From NCBI RefSeq assembly GCF_000499845.2, contig NC_023749.2, positions 31,800,041-31,864,040 on the forward strand: 64,000 nucleotides of DNA. The letters are read 5' to 3'. The stretch is from Phaseolus vulgaris (Eukaryota; Streptophyta; Magnoliopsida; Fabales; Fabaceae). Below are positions 33,175 to 44,245 of the stretch, one piece after another (position 1 is the first letter of the stretch; the number at the start of each line of letters is the position of its first letter). A model generated the notes under the pieces. It saw only the letters and a program-made list of their open reading frames with translations. It was not told where the DNA came from and searched no databases. The position numbers and the translations under genes were made by a program.

Positions 33175-34222
33175 TGATGGAGATCACATAGGAGAGGCTT
33201 TTATTAATGAAGGGAGAGGTTATTCACCCACACATTTGAAGTTCTTCCTTCTAGTCTTCTCAAAATTTAAAGAATACATAAAATAAAGAGAGGACCAAGC
33301 CTAAAGCCAAAGAAGTCTACAAGCTTTCAAGAATAGGCTTCAATTAATGTCTCTCTTTATAGTTTCTTTTGTATAAATTTGTAAATAATATAGAATAGTG
33401 TTTAGGTAGGTACTAAGATGGAAACCTAAAGATACCTCTTTTTGTAAAGCATCTTTAGACATTAGTGTAGAACTTTCTAGAAGTTGACCCTTCATGTCTC
33501 ACTATAGGCGCTAGAAATGGGTAGCATGCAAGGGACTTTTGGTTAGCTTGTTGTGTAAGCTTTGTAAACTTCATGACCGGTCCTTCTCCTATATAAGGAG
33601 GGCTTGGGTCCTTCTAAATACAGAATTGATTTTTTGAAGTAATGAAACTCTCCCAAATTGGTGATTGAGTGAGTGAGACTTGCCTTCTCCTCTTTCTAGT
33701 CTCATCTTGAGTGCCTTGGTTCCTCAAGTGGCGGCAATTCACACTTGGAGCATTCACACTTCAAGTGGCGTGTTCATCAACCAAGTTCTTCAACCACATA
33801 AGTCTTCTCTCTTTTCCGTCTATGTCTTTCATCTCCATGTCCATATGAACTTATAAAACATGTCTTAGGTTCTTTCTTGCAATTCTATTCGGTGCTTTAG
33901 CTTTATTTCATGGTTTGTTCGGTTCATCTTCTTCTTTGCTGAATATAATCGATTCATCTTCCTTCTTTCTTGCTTTTGTTCGGTGCATTTCAATTGTTAG
34001 GCATTTTAATCACTTCATTTGAATTCTTATGCCTTTTAACCGATTCAATTGACAAGAAATGGACTTCCATATGAGTTTTGGCTTGGTTACTTAAGTTTTG
34101 GTGAGTTCTTGAATGATAGAACATTGATCCAATTCTAGAAAAGTGCCTAATCATATTCCAACTCAAGTTGATTCCATAAAATGTCAAAGAATCATCTATA
34201 TCTTGCTATTGGAATCATATCA
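33175..34222 (+). repeat. Element H 5' LTR
   Basis: 1048 bp. TATA-like TATATAAGGAGG near 33592 with GAAGTAATGAAACTC downstream. Perfect length match to the 3' LTR. Confidence 0.93.
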
Positions 34223-34240
34223 TGTGGTATCATGAGTCTT
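34223..34240 (+). other. Element H primer-binding site
   Basis: TGTGGTATCATGAGTC begins directly after the LTR and resembles the TGGTATCAGAGC initiator-Met-tRNA site. Confidence 0.65.
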
Positions 34241-35305
34241 AGGTTTGTTCTTGTTTGTGTTTGAGTTGTTTTGGCATTTTTAATTCAAGAACTTTACATT
34301 CTTGTTGTTACCTTTCTGTTTTAGGTTTATTTTTGGGTATTTCTTGCTGTTTTCTTGTTGTTATTACATTGAGTTTGTGTCATTTTGATTTTTGAATCCT
34401 TATAAGTTTTGTCAAAGTCATGTTTCTCCAAAAATGTTATCAATTCTTTGTGGTCCTTTTGTTGTAATTTTTGTTTCTTGATTTTGTGTTAAGTACAGTT
34501 TTCTGTGTTTGTTTCTTGATCCTTTGGTGCACTTTCTTTTTAGTATTGAGTTCATACTTGTGTAATAGACCTATACAAGTTCTTAAACATCATTTCTATT
34601 ATGTCTTTCCTAGTTCTTAATTATGTTTTTCATTCCTGTTAGGTTTCCTCTTGAAAACGTGCTGACTGTTTCGATTTATTGCAATTGATTTGCTTACTGG
34701 AAATTTCTGATATTCTGGATTTGAGTTCTTCAAAGTGTTATAAAAGAATAGAAAAAAGAAGTACATCAAAATTCCGAGTACAAAAAAAATGATAAATGAA
34801 ATGCATTCAGTGTGTAATTCTGCCAAAAAAAATACAGTAATCTGGCAGTGATTTTACAAAATTTATCACAATTAATTGGCTTACTGTTTTTGAGTAATTC
34901 CATTGACATTATTGAGATAATATCTTGAACTTTCTGTGGTTACAATTTCATAATTCATTTCGCTTTATATCATTCCAGATAAATCTGTAAACATCACGCA
35001 CAGTTTGCACAAAAATATTTTCCAGTAGTTCTGTTTTTGTTTTCTTCATCTAATCTAGTGCTTTTCTCTAGGTTTCTTTTGTGTGCCTTCTTTTTCATTG
35101 AGTACCTTATTTTCTTGCTTGTCTTTTATTCTTTATTCCTTGTGTTTGTCATCATTCTTGTATTCCTTTTGTGTAGCCTTTTCTTGTTTACACCTTTTCT
35201 TGTTTGTCTTTGATGGTTCCTTGGTTTTGTGGTGCTTGGCTTTGAGATAAGAGTGCTTTTGCTTTGACATATTTCATTTGAGGTTACTAAGGCCTCAAGA
35301 GCAGA
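34241..35305 (+). other. Element H 5' leader
   Basis: AT-rich, T-rich untranslated leader of about 1.07 kb without a credible coding frame. The minus-strand frames at 34617-34826 and 35126-35362 are low complexity. Confidence 0.6.
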
Positions 35306-35434
35306 TTGGTTAAGGGAAGTTTTCTTTCTTGGAGTGAATTGAGTGACTCTTCCCTTCGGCACTTTGATATATTTGTTGTTGCTAACCTTGTTTTCTTAAC
35401 TATGGTTGTTTTTGTGTTTGCTGTTTTCTTTATC

Positions 35435-37965
35435 ATGGATACATATTCAAGGGCTGAATCTTCTAAGCCACGCTCTACTCATAGAGCTTATGTTCTTAAT
35501 GAATTGAAAGAAGCAAGGAAGGCTCTTGCTCAAAAGGATGAAGCATTGCAAAGATTGGAAGAACGTATGGCCAAAATTGAATTGAAGCAAGAAGGAGTTG
35601 CCCATTCTTTGTATAGTAGACACATTTCTCCTCGGCATTCTTCCAAGAGCTCTTCAAATGCTCACGGCAATGGAGAGGATACTAGAAGAAGGAGGCATCG
35701 TCATCCTTCCAATGGGGGAGGCCACCACCGTGAACAAAGAAATCAACAAGAGACAAAGCCCCAAGTTCCTTTTATGAAAATCCCTAGCTTTAATGGGGAT
35801 AGTGATCCAAATGTGTATTTAGATTGGGAGGCTAAATGTGAACAAATTTTTAACACCTTTGAGGTTGAGGAGGGCCAAAAGGTGACGCTAGCCGTTCTAG
35901 AATTTGTTGATTATGCCATGAAATGGTGGCATAGCTATGTAACGGACATTTGTTATAACAAGAGACCTCCCGTGGTGATATGATTCCACTAGCAAAGTAG
36001 AGATGATTCTTTGACATTCTATGGAATCAACTTGAGTTGGAGAAAGAATAGGCACTTTTAATAGAATTGGATCAATGTTCTATGTTTCAAGAACTCACCA
36101 AAACTTGCACCAAACACCAAACTCACATGGAAGATCCATCTATTTCCAATTGAACCGATTAAAATGTGTATAAAAGCAAATGAACCGAATAGAATTGCTT
36201 AAAATTGAAAAGCACCGAACCGAAAGCAAAGCAAAGGAAGAAGAATCGAACAAAGCTAGAAATAAGCTGAATTACCAAACATAAAGAAGCTAAACATGTT
36301 TAGAAATTTCGTATGACATGTAGATGAAATGAAAAGATGAAGAAGAGAAGAACTTATGGAGATGAAGGATTTGGTTTGGTGATCACGCCACTTGGATGGT
36401 GAAGGCTCCAAGATAAGTGAGCTAGTGCCGCCACTTGAGAGAACCAAATGCACTCAAGATAAGACAAGGTGTAGGAGAAGACAAAGTTCTCACAATTCTC
36501 TCTCAATTTGAGTAGAGTTTCTCTATATTCAATTTCCAATATGCATTGTGAAGGACCCATGCAAGGGCCGGCCAAATACAAGCTTATTCTAGAAGCTACC
36601 TACTCCTACAACACGCCCCCTACTAAGCTCACTCTTAAGCTCACGCTCACTACTAAGCTCACACCCCCCAAGCTCTATAAAATCCTAAACTAAAGCCTAA
36701 AAATGCTTTTACAAAATAGGTGTCTCATGTTTCCCTCTAAGCACTTTTTATTACACAAGAAACTATAAAAAGAGAAAACAACGTTCCATTATTTCCTAAT
36801 TCCTTGAATTGGCTTCTTGTAAGCCTTTGAAGTGGGCTAAAAACTCCTTTAGCGTCTATCACTTGAGCCTCTACCTCTTCTTGTCCTTGATTATTGGCCT
36901 CCATTTTGTCTTGATCTTGATCTCCATCATGTGGTCTCTTGGAACGATTTGGTTGAGTGTATGCACTTTAGGTTTGTGCCGCCACACTTTAGGAAAGACC
37001 TCATGTTGAAGCTCCAACGGTTTCAACAAGGCATGCTAAGTGTGGATGCCTATTTTAAAGAGTTAGAAATGATGGTTACTACAACAACTCTTGGAAAAAT
37101 AAAAAGTCTTGGAAAAACAATGATGGTTACTACAACAAGGCACGCTCCCAATGATGGTTACTACAACAACTCTTGGAAAAATAAAAAGTCTTTTTCAAAC
37201 CTTCCTTCTAAGGATTATTCTTTCACACCTAAAGAGTCTAAGCCTTCTACTTCTACTCATATATCACCCATCAAATCGTCTAGTAAAAAATGTTTTAAAT
37301 GTTTGGGATATGGTCACATAGCTTCTAATTGCCCTTCTAAAAGGAATATGTTTGTGCATAATGGGGTAGTAGTTAGTGAGCATGATTCCAATTCATTTAG
37401 GCATTCTTCACCTTCTAAGCCATCAAGTGAGATTGAAAGTAAAAATCCTTGTGAAGGTGACTTATTGATGATAAGGCGAATGTTGGGAACAATTCCAAAA
37501 CCTTTGGATGATACTCAAAGAGAAAATATTTTTCACACCTGCTGTCTTATCAACAACAAGTTATGTTCCTTGATTATTGATGGGGGTAGTTGCACTAATG
37601 TGGCTAGTACAAGAGTTGTGGAGAAGTTAGCCTTACCCACTATCTCTCATACCAAGCCTTATAAATTGCAATGGTTAAGTACCGCAGGTGAAATAATGGT
37701 TAACAAACAAGTCATCATTAACTTTGCAATAGGAAAGTATAAAGATGAGGTTTTATGTGATGTTGTACCCATGGAAGCAACTCATCTTCTTTTAGGAAGG
37801 CCTTGGCAATTTGGTAGACATGTTTTACATGATGGCCTATCCAATACAATGTCTTTTTCCTTCCAAGGGCGCAAGGTTATCTTAAAACCTCTCTCTCCCA
37901 AAGAGGTTCATGAGGACCACATAAAAATGAAACTAAAAGAGAAAATGAGAAAGAAAAAGAAGTAA
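35435..37965 (+). pseudogene. gag: Element H Gag-protease, split by a solo LTR
   Basis: ATG at 35435 (MDTYSRAESSK) is the better start; upstream residues are hydrophobic leader translation. 35435-35975 holds a coiled coil (NELKEARKALAQKDEALQRL), a His/Arg-rich linker and PSFNGDSDPNVYLDWEAKCE of the Retrotrans_gag core. After the solo LTR the frame resumes at about 36935 with SWNDLVECMHFRFVPPHFRK. A repeated MVTTTxxxKIKSLGK / GYYNNSWKNKKSF segment lies near 37070-37195. CFKCLGYGHIASNC (37291-37332) is a CCHC knuckle, and LIIDGGSCTNVAS (about 37570) is the protease active-site block. The frame ends in a Lys-rich run at 37965. Confidence 0.85.
35976..36929 (-). mobile_element. Solo LTR nested in element H gag, 954 bp
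   Basis: TGATATGATTCCACTAGC...GATCTCCATCA in minus orientation relative to H LTRs. Flanks CGTGG (35971-35975) and TGTGG (36930-36934) are a TSD with one change. Excision of the insert rejoins the Gag reading across PPVV and SWNDL. Confidence 0.88.
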
Positions 37966-38006
37966 GTACTAAACCGAGTCACACCACTTTATCCACAAAA
38001 TCCATC

Positions 38007-38365
38007 ATGTTGACTCGTGCTATGCCTCACATGGAACCTCCAAGGTCTTCTTCTTCTTTATCTTTTTCATTACCCAAGGTTCCTATTTCAACACCAACTT
38101 GGTTAAAAAATGTTAGGGATGATTTTTTCATACCTCCTAATGGGTTTCACCATTTAAGAGGTCTTTTTCCAAAATATATCATCATTCCCAAACAAATTTT
38201 TCCAACTTGGTTTGTTTATAGAACCTCCTTTTCTGAACTCCCACTGTTTACTAATGCTAAGTCATGTTTGCATTTTTCTTCCACTTTTAATTGTAATAAT
38301 AAACTGACTTTGTTATATGCAGGGATTCAGAATTCGTGGTCGAATTCTCTCCAACTCGAGGAGTA
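38007..38365 (+). pseudogene. Element H post-protease reading frame
   Basis: The frame starts MLTRAMPHMEPPRSSSSLSF and has LPLFTNAKSC near the end, continuing into the LTR. I do not recognise a domain. It may be the relic of the region before RT, since pol itself is deleted. CTCGAGGAGTA just before 38366 serves as the polypurine tract. Confidence 0.45.
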
Positions 38366-39413
38366 TGATGGAGATCACATAGGAGAGGCTTTTATTAATG
38401 AAGGAAGAGGTTATTCACCCATACATTTGAAGTTCTTCCTTCTAGTCTTCTCAAAATTTAAAGAAGACATAAAATAAAGAGAGGACCAAACATAAAGCCA
38501 AAGAAGTCTACAAGCTTTCAAGAATAGGCTTCAATTAATGTCTCTCTTTATAGTTTCTTTTGTATAAATTTGTAAATAATATAGAATAGTGTTTAGGTAG
38601 GTGCTAAGAGGGAAACCTAAAGATACCTCTTTTTGTAAAGCATCTTTAGACATTAGTTTAGAACTTTCTAGAAGTTGACCCTTCATGTCTCACTATAGGC
38701 GCTAGAAATGGGTAGCATGCAAGGGACTTTTGGTTAGCTTGTTGTGTAAGCTTTGTAAACTTCATGACCGATCCTTCTCCTATATAAGGAGGGCTTGGGT
38801 CCTTCTAAATACAGAATTGATTTTTTGAAGTAATGAAACTCTCCCAAATTGGTGATTGAGTGAGTGAGACTTGCCTTCTCCTCTTCCTAGTCTCATCTTG
38901 AGTGCCTTGGTTCCTCAAGTGGCGGCAATTCACACTTGGAGCATTCACACTTCAAGTGGCATGTTCATCAACCAAGTTCTTCAACCACATAAGTCTTCTC
39001 TCTTTTCCGTCTATGTCTTTCATCTCCATGTCCATATGAACTTATAAAACATGTCTTAGGTTCTTTCTTGCAATTCTATTCGGTGCTTTAGCTTTATTTC
39101 ATGGTTTGTTCGGTTCATCTTCTTCTTTGCTGAATATAATCGGTTCATCTTCCTTCTTTCTTGCTTTTGTTCGGTGCATTTCAATTGTTAGGCATTTTAA
39201 TCAATTCATTTGAATTCTTATGCCTTTTAACCGATTCAATTGACAAGAAATGGACTTCCATATGAGTTTTGGCTTGGTTACTTAAGTTTTGGTGAGTTCT
39301 TGAATGATAGAACATTGATCCAATTCTAGAAAAGTGCCTAATCATATTCCAACTCAATTTGATTCCATAAAATGTCAAAGAATCATCTATATCTTGCTAT
39401 TGGAATCATATCA
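38366..39413 (+). repeat. Element H 3' LTR
   Basis: Same length as the 5' LTR and nearly identical; followed by the TSD CCTTC. Confidence 0.93.
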
Positions 39414-39529
39414 CCTTCTTCTATTGGTGCCCTGGTGGTAACCATGAACACTCCTCTCTTTGTTTTGAGGTTGTTCTCGTAACACTTCTTAGCCTGCTTC
39501 TGATCTAACTTGATGGTAATCTTCCTTAC
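39414..39529 (-). pseudogene. Element A protease-linker fragment
   Basis: Encodes VRKITIKLDQKQAKKCYENN then LKTKRGVFMVTTRAPIEEG, matching element C near 51770-51690 (ITIKSDQKEAKKCYENSLKN). It lies between element H and the next solo LTR. Confidence 0.8.
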
Positions 39530-40595
39530 TGATATGATTCCAATAGCACAATATGAATGATTCTTGACATTCTTAGGAATCATCTTGAGTTGGATATGAG
39601 ATAGGCACTTTAAGATAGAATTGGATCAAGGTTCTATGATCAAGAACTCACCAAGACTAGTACCAAAACCCAAACTCATATGGAAGTTCCATGTATTGTC
39701 AAATTGAACCGAACAAAAGGAGTGAAAAAGCAAAGGCACCGAACAAAATGCTTAAGAACACAATTGCACCGAACAAACAAGCTAGAAAAGGAAGAATAAC
39801 CAAAGATGAACAGCAGAATTAAAAATGACCGAAGCAAAACAGCAAGGAATTGAAAATGCCGAACAGAAAAAGCTAAGAAGCAAGCTAAGACATGAATATA
39901 ACAAGAGAAAGAAGGAAGGAGAAGAGAAAGCTCATGAAGATGGAGGAAAGGTTGGATGATCACGCCACTTAGAGGATGGTGACTCCAAGATGAGTGTGCA
40001 AGCTGCCACTTGAGGTAACCTTAGAACTCTCAAGATAAGACTAAGTGAGGAAGGCACAAAGCTCTCCAATTCTCTCAAAAATTGAGTATAGTTTCTCTAA
40101 TCAAAATTCAGATCTGAAAAATACAAAGGCAGCACCTTAATTTATAGCCTAGAGGTGCTGAAATGCAAAGCTAATTAAATTCAAATTCCCCCCAAATACA
40201 TGAAAGTGGCACCAAGCATGAGGAAGGTGTGACTTCCTCTCTCACTTTGGCACCTCCCTATTACTCCTACACCTCTCTACTAAACGCACACCCCCCTTTT
40301 ACTCCCAAACTAAAAACCTAAAGATGCTTTTACAAAAGAGGTGTCTAATGTTTCCCTCTAAGCACCTTTCTAAACACTTTTCTATATTATTTACAATTTA
40401 AAAGAAACTATAAAGAGAGATATTTAATTGAAGTCCATTCTTGAAAGCTTGTAGACTTCTTTGGCTTTAGGCTTGATCCTCTCTTTATTTTATGTCTTTT
40501 TTTAATTTTGAGAAGACTAGAAGGAAGAACTTCAAATGTGAAGGTGAATGACCTCTTCCTTCATTAATAAAAGCCTCCTTTATTTGATTCTCATC
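39530..40595 (-). mobile_element. Solo LTR of the H family in element A, 1066 bp
   Basis: TGATATGATTCCAATAGC...GATTCTCATCA, minus orientation. Perfect TSD CTTAC (39525-39529 and 40596-40600). Reads on into element A protease on both sides. Confidence 0.92.
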
Positions 40596-40955
40596 ACTTA
40601 CTCCCAAGTCAGGCAGTTTCATCTTCATGTGCCTCGTCGACACCACCGCCCTCAGCCTGTTCAGCATAGGTCTACCCAACAGTACGTTATAAGCAGACGG
40701 GGCATTGACGATAAGGTACCTGGTATTCTCTGTGCGGGATGCGGCGCCGTCTGTGAAGGTGGTCCTCAAGTCTAAGTGGCCACGCACCTCCACATGATCT
40801 CCCGCAAAGCCGTACAAATAGCCAGTATAAGGCCTCAGCTGATCGGGGGACAACTACAGCTTATTGAAGGTCGTCTAGAACATTACGTCTGTCGAGCTCC
40901 CCTGATCCCCCAGTACACGATGTACCTTTCTCCCAGGAGTTACTAGTGAAATCAC
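40596..40955 (-). pseudogene. pr: Element A aspartic protease
   Basis: 40853-40596 encodes DQLRPYTGYLYGFAGDHVEV, RTTFTDGAASRTENTRYLIV and AYNVLLGRPMLNRLRAVVST, the second half of the Tat protease. The upstream active-site block (SSTDVMF-like) lies near 40870-40900 with a stop. Element C has the same region at 51639-52050. Confidence 0.8.
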
Positions 40956-42270
40956 CATTGGGTCATTGTTGTGGGGTCGACATGTCGGAGGTCAGCCTTG
41001 GTGAAGACAAGGTCGACCTCAAGGGCGTCGTCTGCCTCTTGCGCCTCTATCGTCATCACTGATCGGGCATACTTCTTCCGCTGAGAAGTGGTGCACCCTC
41101 CTCCTGAGAAACCCCCTGCGATAGTGTGGACCTCACCATGCACGGGTATCTCGTGCCCTTGATCCTCCCCTAATGTTATCGAGTTCTGGGCTCCCTGTGG
41201 CTCCCAAGTAGTCGTTCAGGAAACTGTTCTTCACCAGCTCGTCTAACTGGTGTCCCAACACTAAGCAGTTGCGTATTGGGTGGCCAAACGCTTGGTGGAA
41301 CTCGCACCACACGTTCTTGTTGGGCCCTAACTTCTTATTGAGGACGACGATCAGGTCCTTCAGTTCTACCATGAAGTTGTGCCTTGGTGGCACATTCTCC
41401 CTTGCGCGTCCCCTGGTCTAGGGCTTTCTGGGATCGTAAGGTCGTTGCTTCGTTGGAGCCCTCTTCTCTGTCGTTGCCTCATGCACCCTCAGTGGTTGAG
41501 GTCGACCTGGTGCTCTTGGGCACGTGGGAACAACGCACATGCGCTTCTCGTTGATTTCTCCTTCCGTGGCTCGATGCCTTATCTCGCCGAAAGTTTTGGG
41601 GGCGATTCCTGATGAGTGATTCGCTGAAAGGTCCTGACACGATTCCCTTTCCGAACGCATGGACCATCATTGTCGCATCCTTGGTGTTTAGCCTCACCAC
41701 CTATGCCCTAAAACGGTTTAGGAACTCCTTCAGGGACTCTCCCTGATACTGCCTTACGTCAAAGAGATCGTAAGAAATGGGTGGGGGAGCTCGATTCGCG
41801 AGGTACTGCTCCCTAAACAACTTGGACAGTTGCGCGAACCACGTTACGTGGCCATCAGGGAGGCTGATGAACCAATCCACTCTTGTTCCCACCAGCGTGC
41901 TCATGAACAACTTGCATCGCACCGCGTCAGAACCCCCAACCAGCATCATCTGCGTATGGAAGGCCGTGAGATGAGCCTCTGGGTCCTTTACACCGGTGAA
42001 GGTGACTTTGGGCCCCACGAACGTGGCTGGTATCACGGCGTCCATGATCGCTTGCGAGAACGGCATTGGGAATTCCCTGGGTGATGTCACAAGTTCTTGA
42101 TCTTCCACCTCACGTTCCCCTGCCTGATTGCGCCAAACCCTACGCGATTCCTCGTTGGCTCTTTGCAATTCTTCATTTCCCACCAGCGACGCAGCCAAAT
42201 CAGTCTGGATGCGTTCTTGATCTGCTCTTGATGCAGCCACCGGTTCTTGGAGAGCCTGCATCATTTCCAT
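40952..42270 (-). pseudogene. gag: Element A Gag, frameshifted
   Basis: The 42270-41701 frame holds MMQALQEPVAASRADQERIQ and the capsid core (VKDPEAHLTAFHTQMMLVGG, RQYQGESLKEFLNRFRA). 41660-41418 and 41393-41133 follow in other frames, including WCEFHQAFGHPIRNC, the zinc-binding motif of Tat Gag. 41143-40952 gives GEVHTIAGGFSGGGCT. At least three frame changes and one stop are present. Confidence 0.82.
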
Positions 42271-42383
42271 AATTTGTTGCAGGGTGAGGCTTTTGCCTCC
42301 ATTCGGTGTAACGGATCCTTGCCTCTAATTTCTCATCTTTCTTGATCTTTCTTGTTCTTGCGAATGGGACAACGTTTTAGATC

Positions 42384-42403
42384 GTGCCCCACGGTGGGTG
42401 CCA
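42384..42403 (-). other. Element A primer-binding site
   Basis: Minus strand TGGCACCCACCGTGGGGCAC begins two bases after the LTR end. Tat-type elements often have TGGCGCCCACCGTGGGGCC here. Element C has GGGGCCCACCGTGGGGCC at 54115-54132. Confidence 0.75.
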
Positions 42404-42405
42404 AA

Positions 42406-42716
42406 TGTTCCTGCCGGTTGACTCGATTATCTTCGTGTGCCTACGATAATCACACACCCAATTGCCTCTGCCTTCGTTCTTGCCTTCTCTTGATCAAACA
42501 CCTGAAAATGCAAAGACAAAGGGCGCCCTAGAGGCCGTTTGCACTCCGACGCTCAAGTCAGTGTAGGGCTAGAAAACACCAATGTAAGCTATAAAAAAGC
42601 TCTTTGTGTATCTGTGTGTTCTGTGTAAAAACTGTTACAAATGAATTGCACATATCTTATTAGGTTTGATACTACCCTTTATATACTCTATGGTTTCCAC
42701 TGATTTCTTTAACCAT
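42406..42716 (-). repeat. Element A right LTR, proximal part
   Basis: TGTTCCTGCCGGTTGACTCG... with a Tat R/U5 block (CACTCCGACGCTCAAGTCAG at 42545). Cut at 42716 by element C; continues at 55071. Total 866 bp. Confidence 0.85.
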
Positions 42717-43647
42717 TTATCCTGCCTGCTGACCAGAATGCAAGAGCCTTGCCTCGTCGAATCTGGATCGACTTTGCACCGTGCTAGCTTCTGTCCTTCA
42801 CCTCGATTCACCTCAGGAACCTGCAAAAGATAGAACGGCGCCGCTGCGGCCGATCACGCTCCGACGCCCAAGTCAGCGACTGAACCACCAAAATACTAAG
42901 AGAAAACTAAGAACTGTCGGAACCGTGCAATGTTCTCTCCCAGCGTACTCAAGTTCTCGCAAGCGTAAAAGAAGTATTCTAAAACGCGCGTACCTCAGAA
43001 GTTCGTTAGAATCTCTTATATACCTGTGCACTTTCTCTCTCCTGACAGTTACACATCTGGACACGTGGCTCGCATCCAGCTGTACACGTGTCACCATCTG
43101 GAGCATCCTTGACTTGAGCGTCACCTCTTACTCTTCAGGCTTTTCGACTAAGTTACTTATGCAGGAAGCAACTCAGCGTATAACTGCCTTGGAGCGCGAT
43201 CTCTTCTGCGTGGCGAGTACGGGTGTCTTCATATACACCTTCCATGTGGTCTCGCCGGCCGCCCTCATGATCTGCTTCACTCGCTTCATCGTGCATGTCT
43301 GGGTAAGCTGTTCCCCGACCTCAACCTCTGGCCAACCAGGGAATGACCATCTGACAACTTCATCCTCCGCTTCGAAAGCCTTGAACAAGCTTTCCTGATC
43401 TTTCGGCGATGTCCTCCTTTCGGCGATCTCTGATCACTTGGTCGCCTGGGTTCGCATCCGGCGACTACGACACAAACCTGGAGCCCGCCGGTTTAGGTAT
43501 GCTAGAGATCGGGGCACGCCAACTTAACGACTGGCGACTACACGAGCCCCCCGACTTCCTTCCCTTCTGCCTGCCAGGTGTCCCGTTCAACACGCCCATA
43601 TTATACATTGCTGCCACGTCATCACTTTCGATTGCCTGGGCGGTACA
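42717..43647 (-). repeat. Element C 3' LTR
   Basis: 931 bp, TTATCCTGCCTG (terminal TG changed to TT) to GCGGTACA. Followed on the + strand by CAAGCCCCCGAGT, complement of the polypurine tract (43648-43660). Confidence 0.95.
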
Positions 43648-44245
43648 CAAGCCCCCGAGTCTTAAGCGAAGACTTGTCCAGCGAAAAGACTAAGAAGTCA
43701 CGTCACTGCCGATCTACGTGGCGCTGGCACGGAATTCTAAACGTTCATACCCTCTGCTTTTCTGACGCTCCACCAAACCCCTTTTTCCAATCGCTCGACA
43801 CGTGGGTTCATCAACGGTTATCCTCTGCTGTCGTTTGCGCTTCCGAAAACGTTCGAAAAACCCTTAAACCCTTTCATTTCCACTGTTTCATCATCTCTCT
43901 GTATTCTCAAACGCTCTAAGTTTTCTCTGCAAACCCACAACGCTTCTCAGCTCCCTCAATCTCCAACTCCCTTCAACGCTCATCTGATCATCGAAAGGTA
44001 CCTCTTTTACTTCTTCTGTTGATACTTGCTGCATTTTAACCGATTCGCATCATCCATTATCTGTCTGGTGCATACGCTGGGGGTTGTTTCCTCTTCTTCT
44101 TCCTTCTCGTAACTTAGAGCTTCGTCTTCCATTACATTCATCACAACGAACTCCCGTTCGTTCGTTTTCCATTCTTCGTCCACAATCGAGTCGATCTCTG
44201 TAACCTTTGTTCATCCTTTTTCCTTTTTCCTTTGCAGTTCCCGCG
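43648..44245 (+). promoter_or_regulatory. Upstream region and 5' UTR intron of the antisense gene
   Basis: No coding. 43790-43997 looks like a plant 5' leader (pyrimidine-rich, CTCTCTGTATTCTCAAACG). A likely intron runs 43998-44237: GAAAG|GTACCTC at the left and CTTTTTCCTTTGCAG|TTCCC at the right, eight bases before the ATG. A CACGTG core lies at 43799-43804. Transcription start is inferred only. Confidence 0.5.

Larger units (their letters stand above)
33175..39413 (+). mobile_element. Element H: gypsy retrotransposon lacking RT and integrase
   Basis: Both LTRs are exactly 1048 bp (33175-34222 and 38366-39413) and start TGATGGAGATC and end ATCATATCA. TSD CCTTC is perfect (33170-33174 and 39414-39418). 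Internal coding is gag, zinc knuckle and protease only; between 37965 and the 3' LTR there is no RT, RNase H or integrase. It must have been mobilised by proteins from another element. A solo LTR sits inside its gag (35976-36929). By eye the two LTRs differ at about 14 sites. Confidence 0.93.
28446..42405 (-). mobile_element. Element A: degenerate Tat-lineage gypsy with three insertions
   Basis: Minus-strand internal region in order PBS (42384-42403), gag (about 42310-40960), protease (40900-40596), linker pieces (39529-39414, 33174-33024), RT-RNase H-aRNase H-integrase (32355-29220) and tandem-repeat spacer. Its reading continues exactly across each insertion when the TSD is allowed for. Protein order and sequence follow element C closely. 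The right LTR is at 42406-42716 plus 55071-55625. The left side has only an 82-bp LTR remnant at 24082 and rearranged DNA between. Confidence 0.85.

Noticed and set aside
42781..43398. 205-residue + strand frame in the C 3' LTR, repeated at 54199-54816
   Set aside because: Present in both LTR copies because they are the same repeat; it crosses TATA and R/U5 signals and has no domain.
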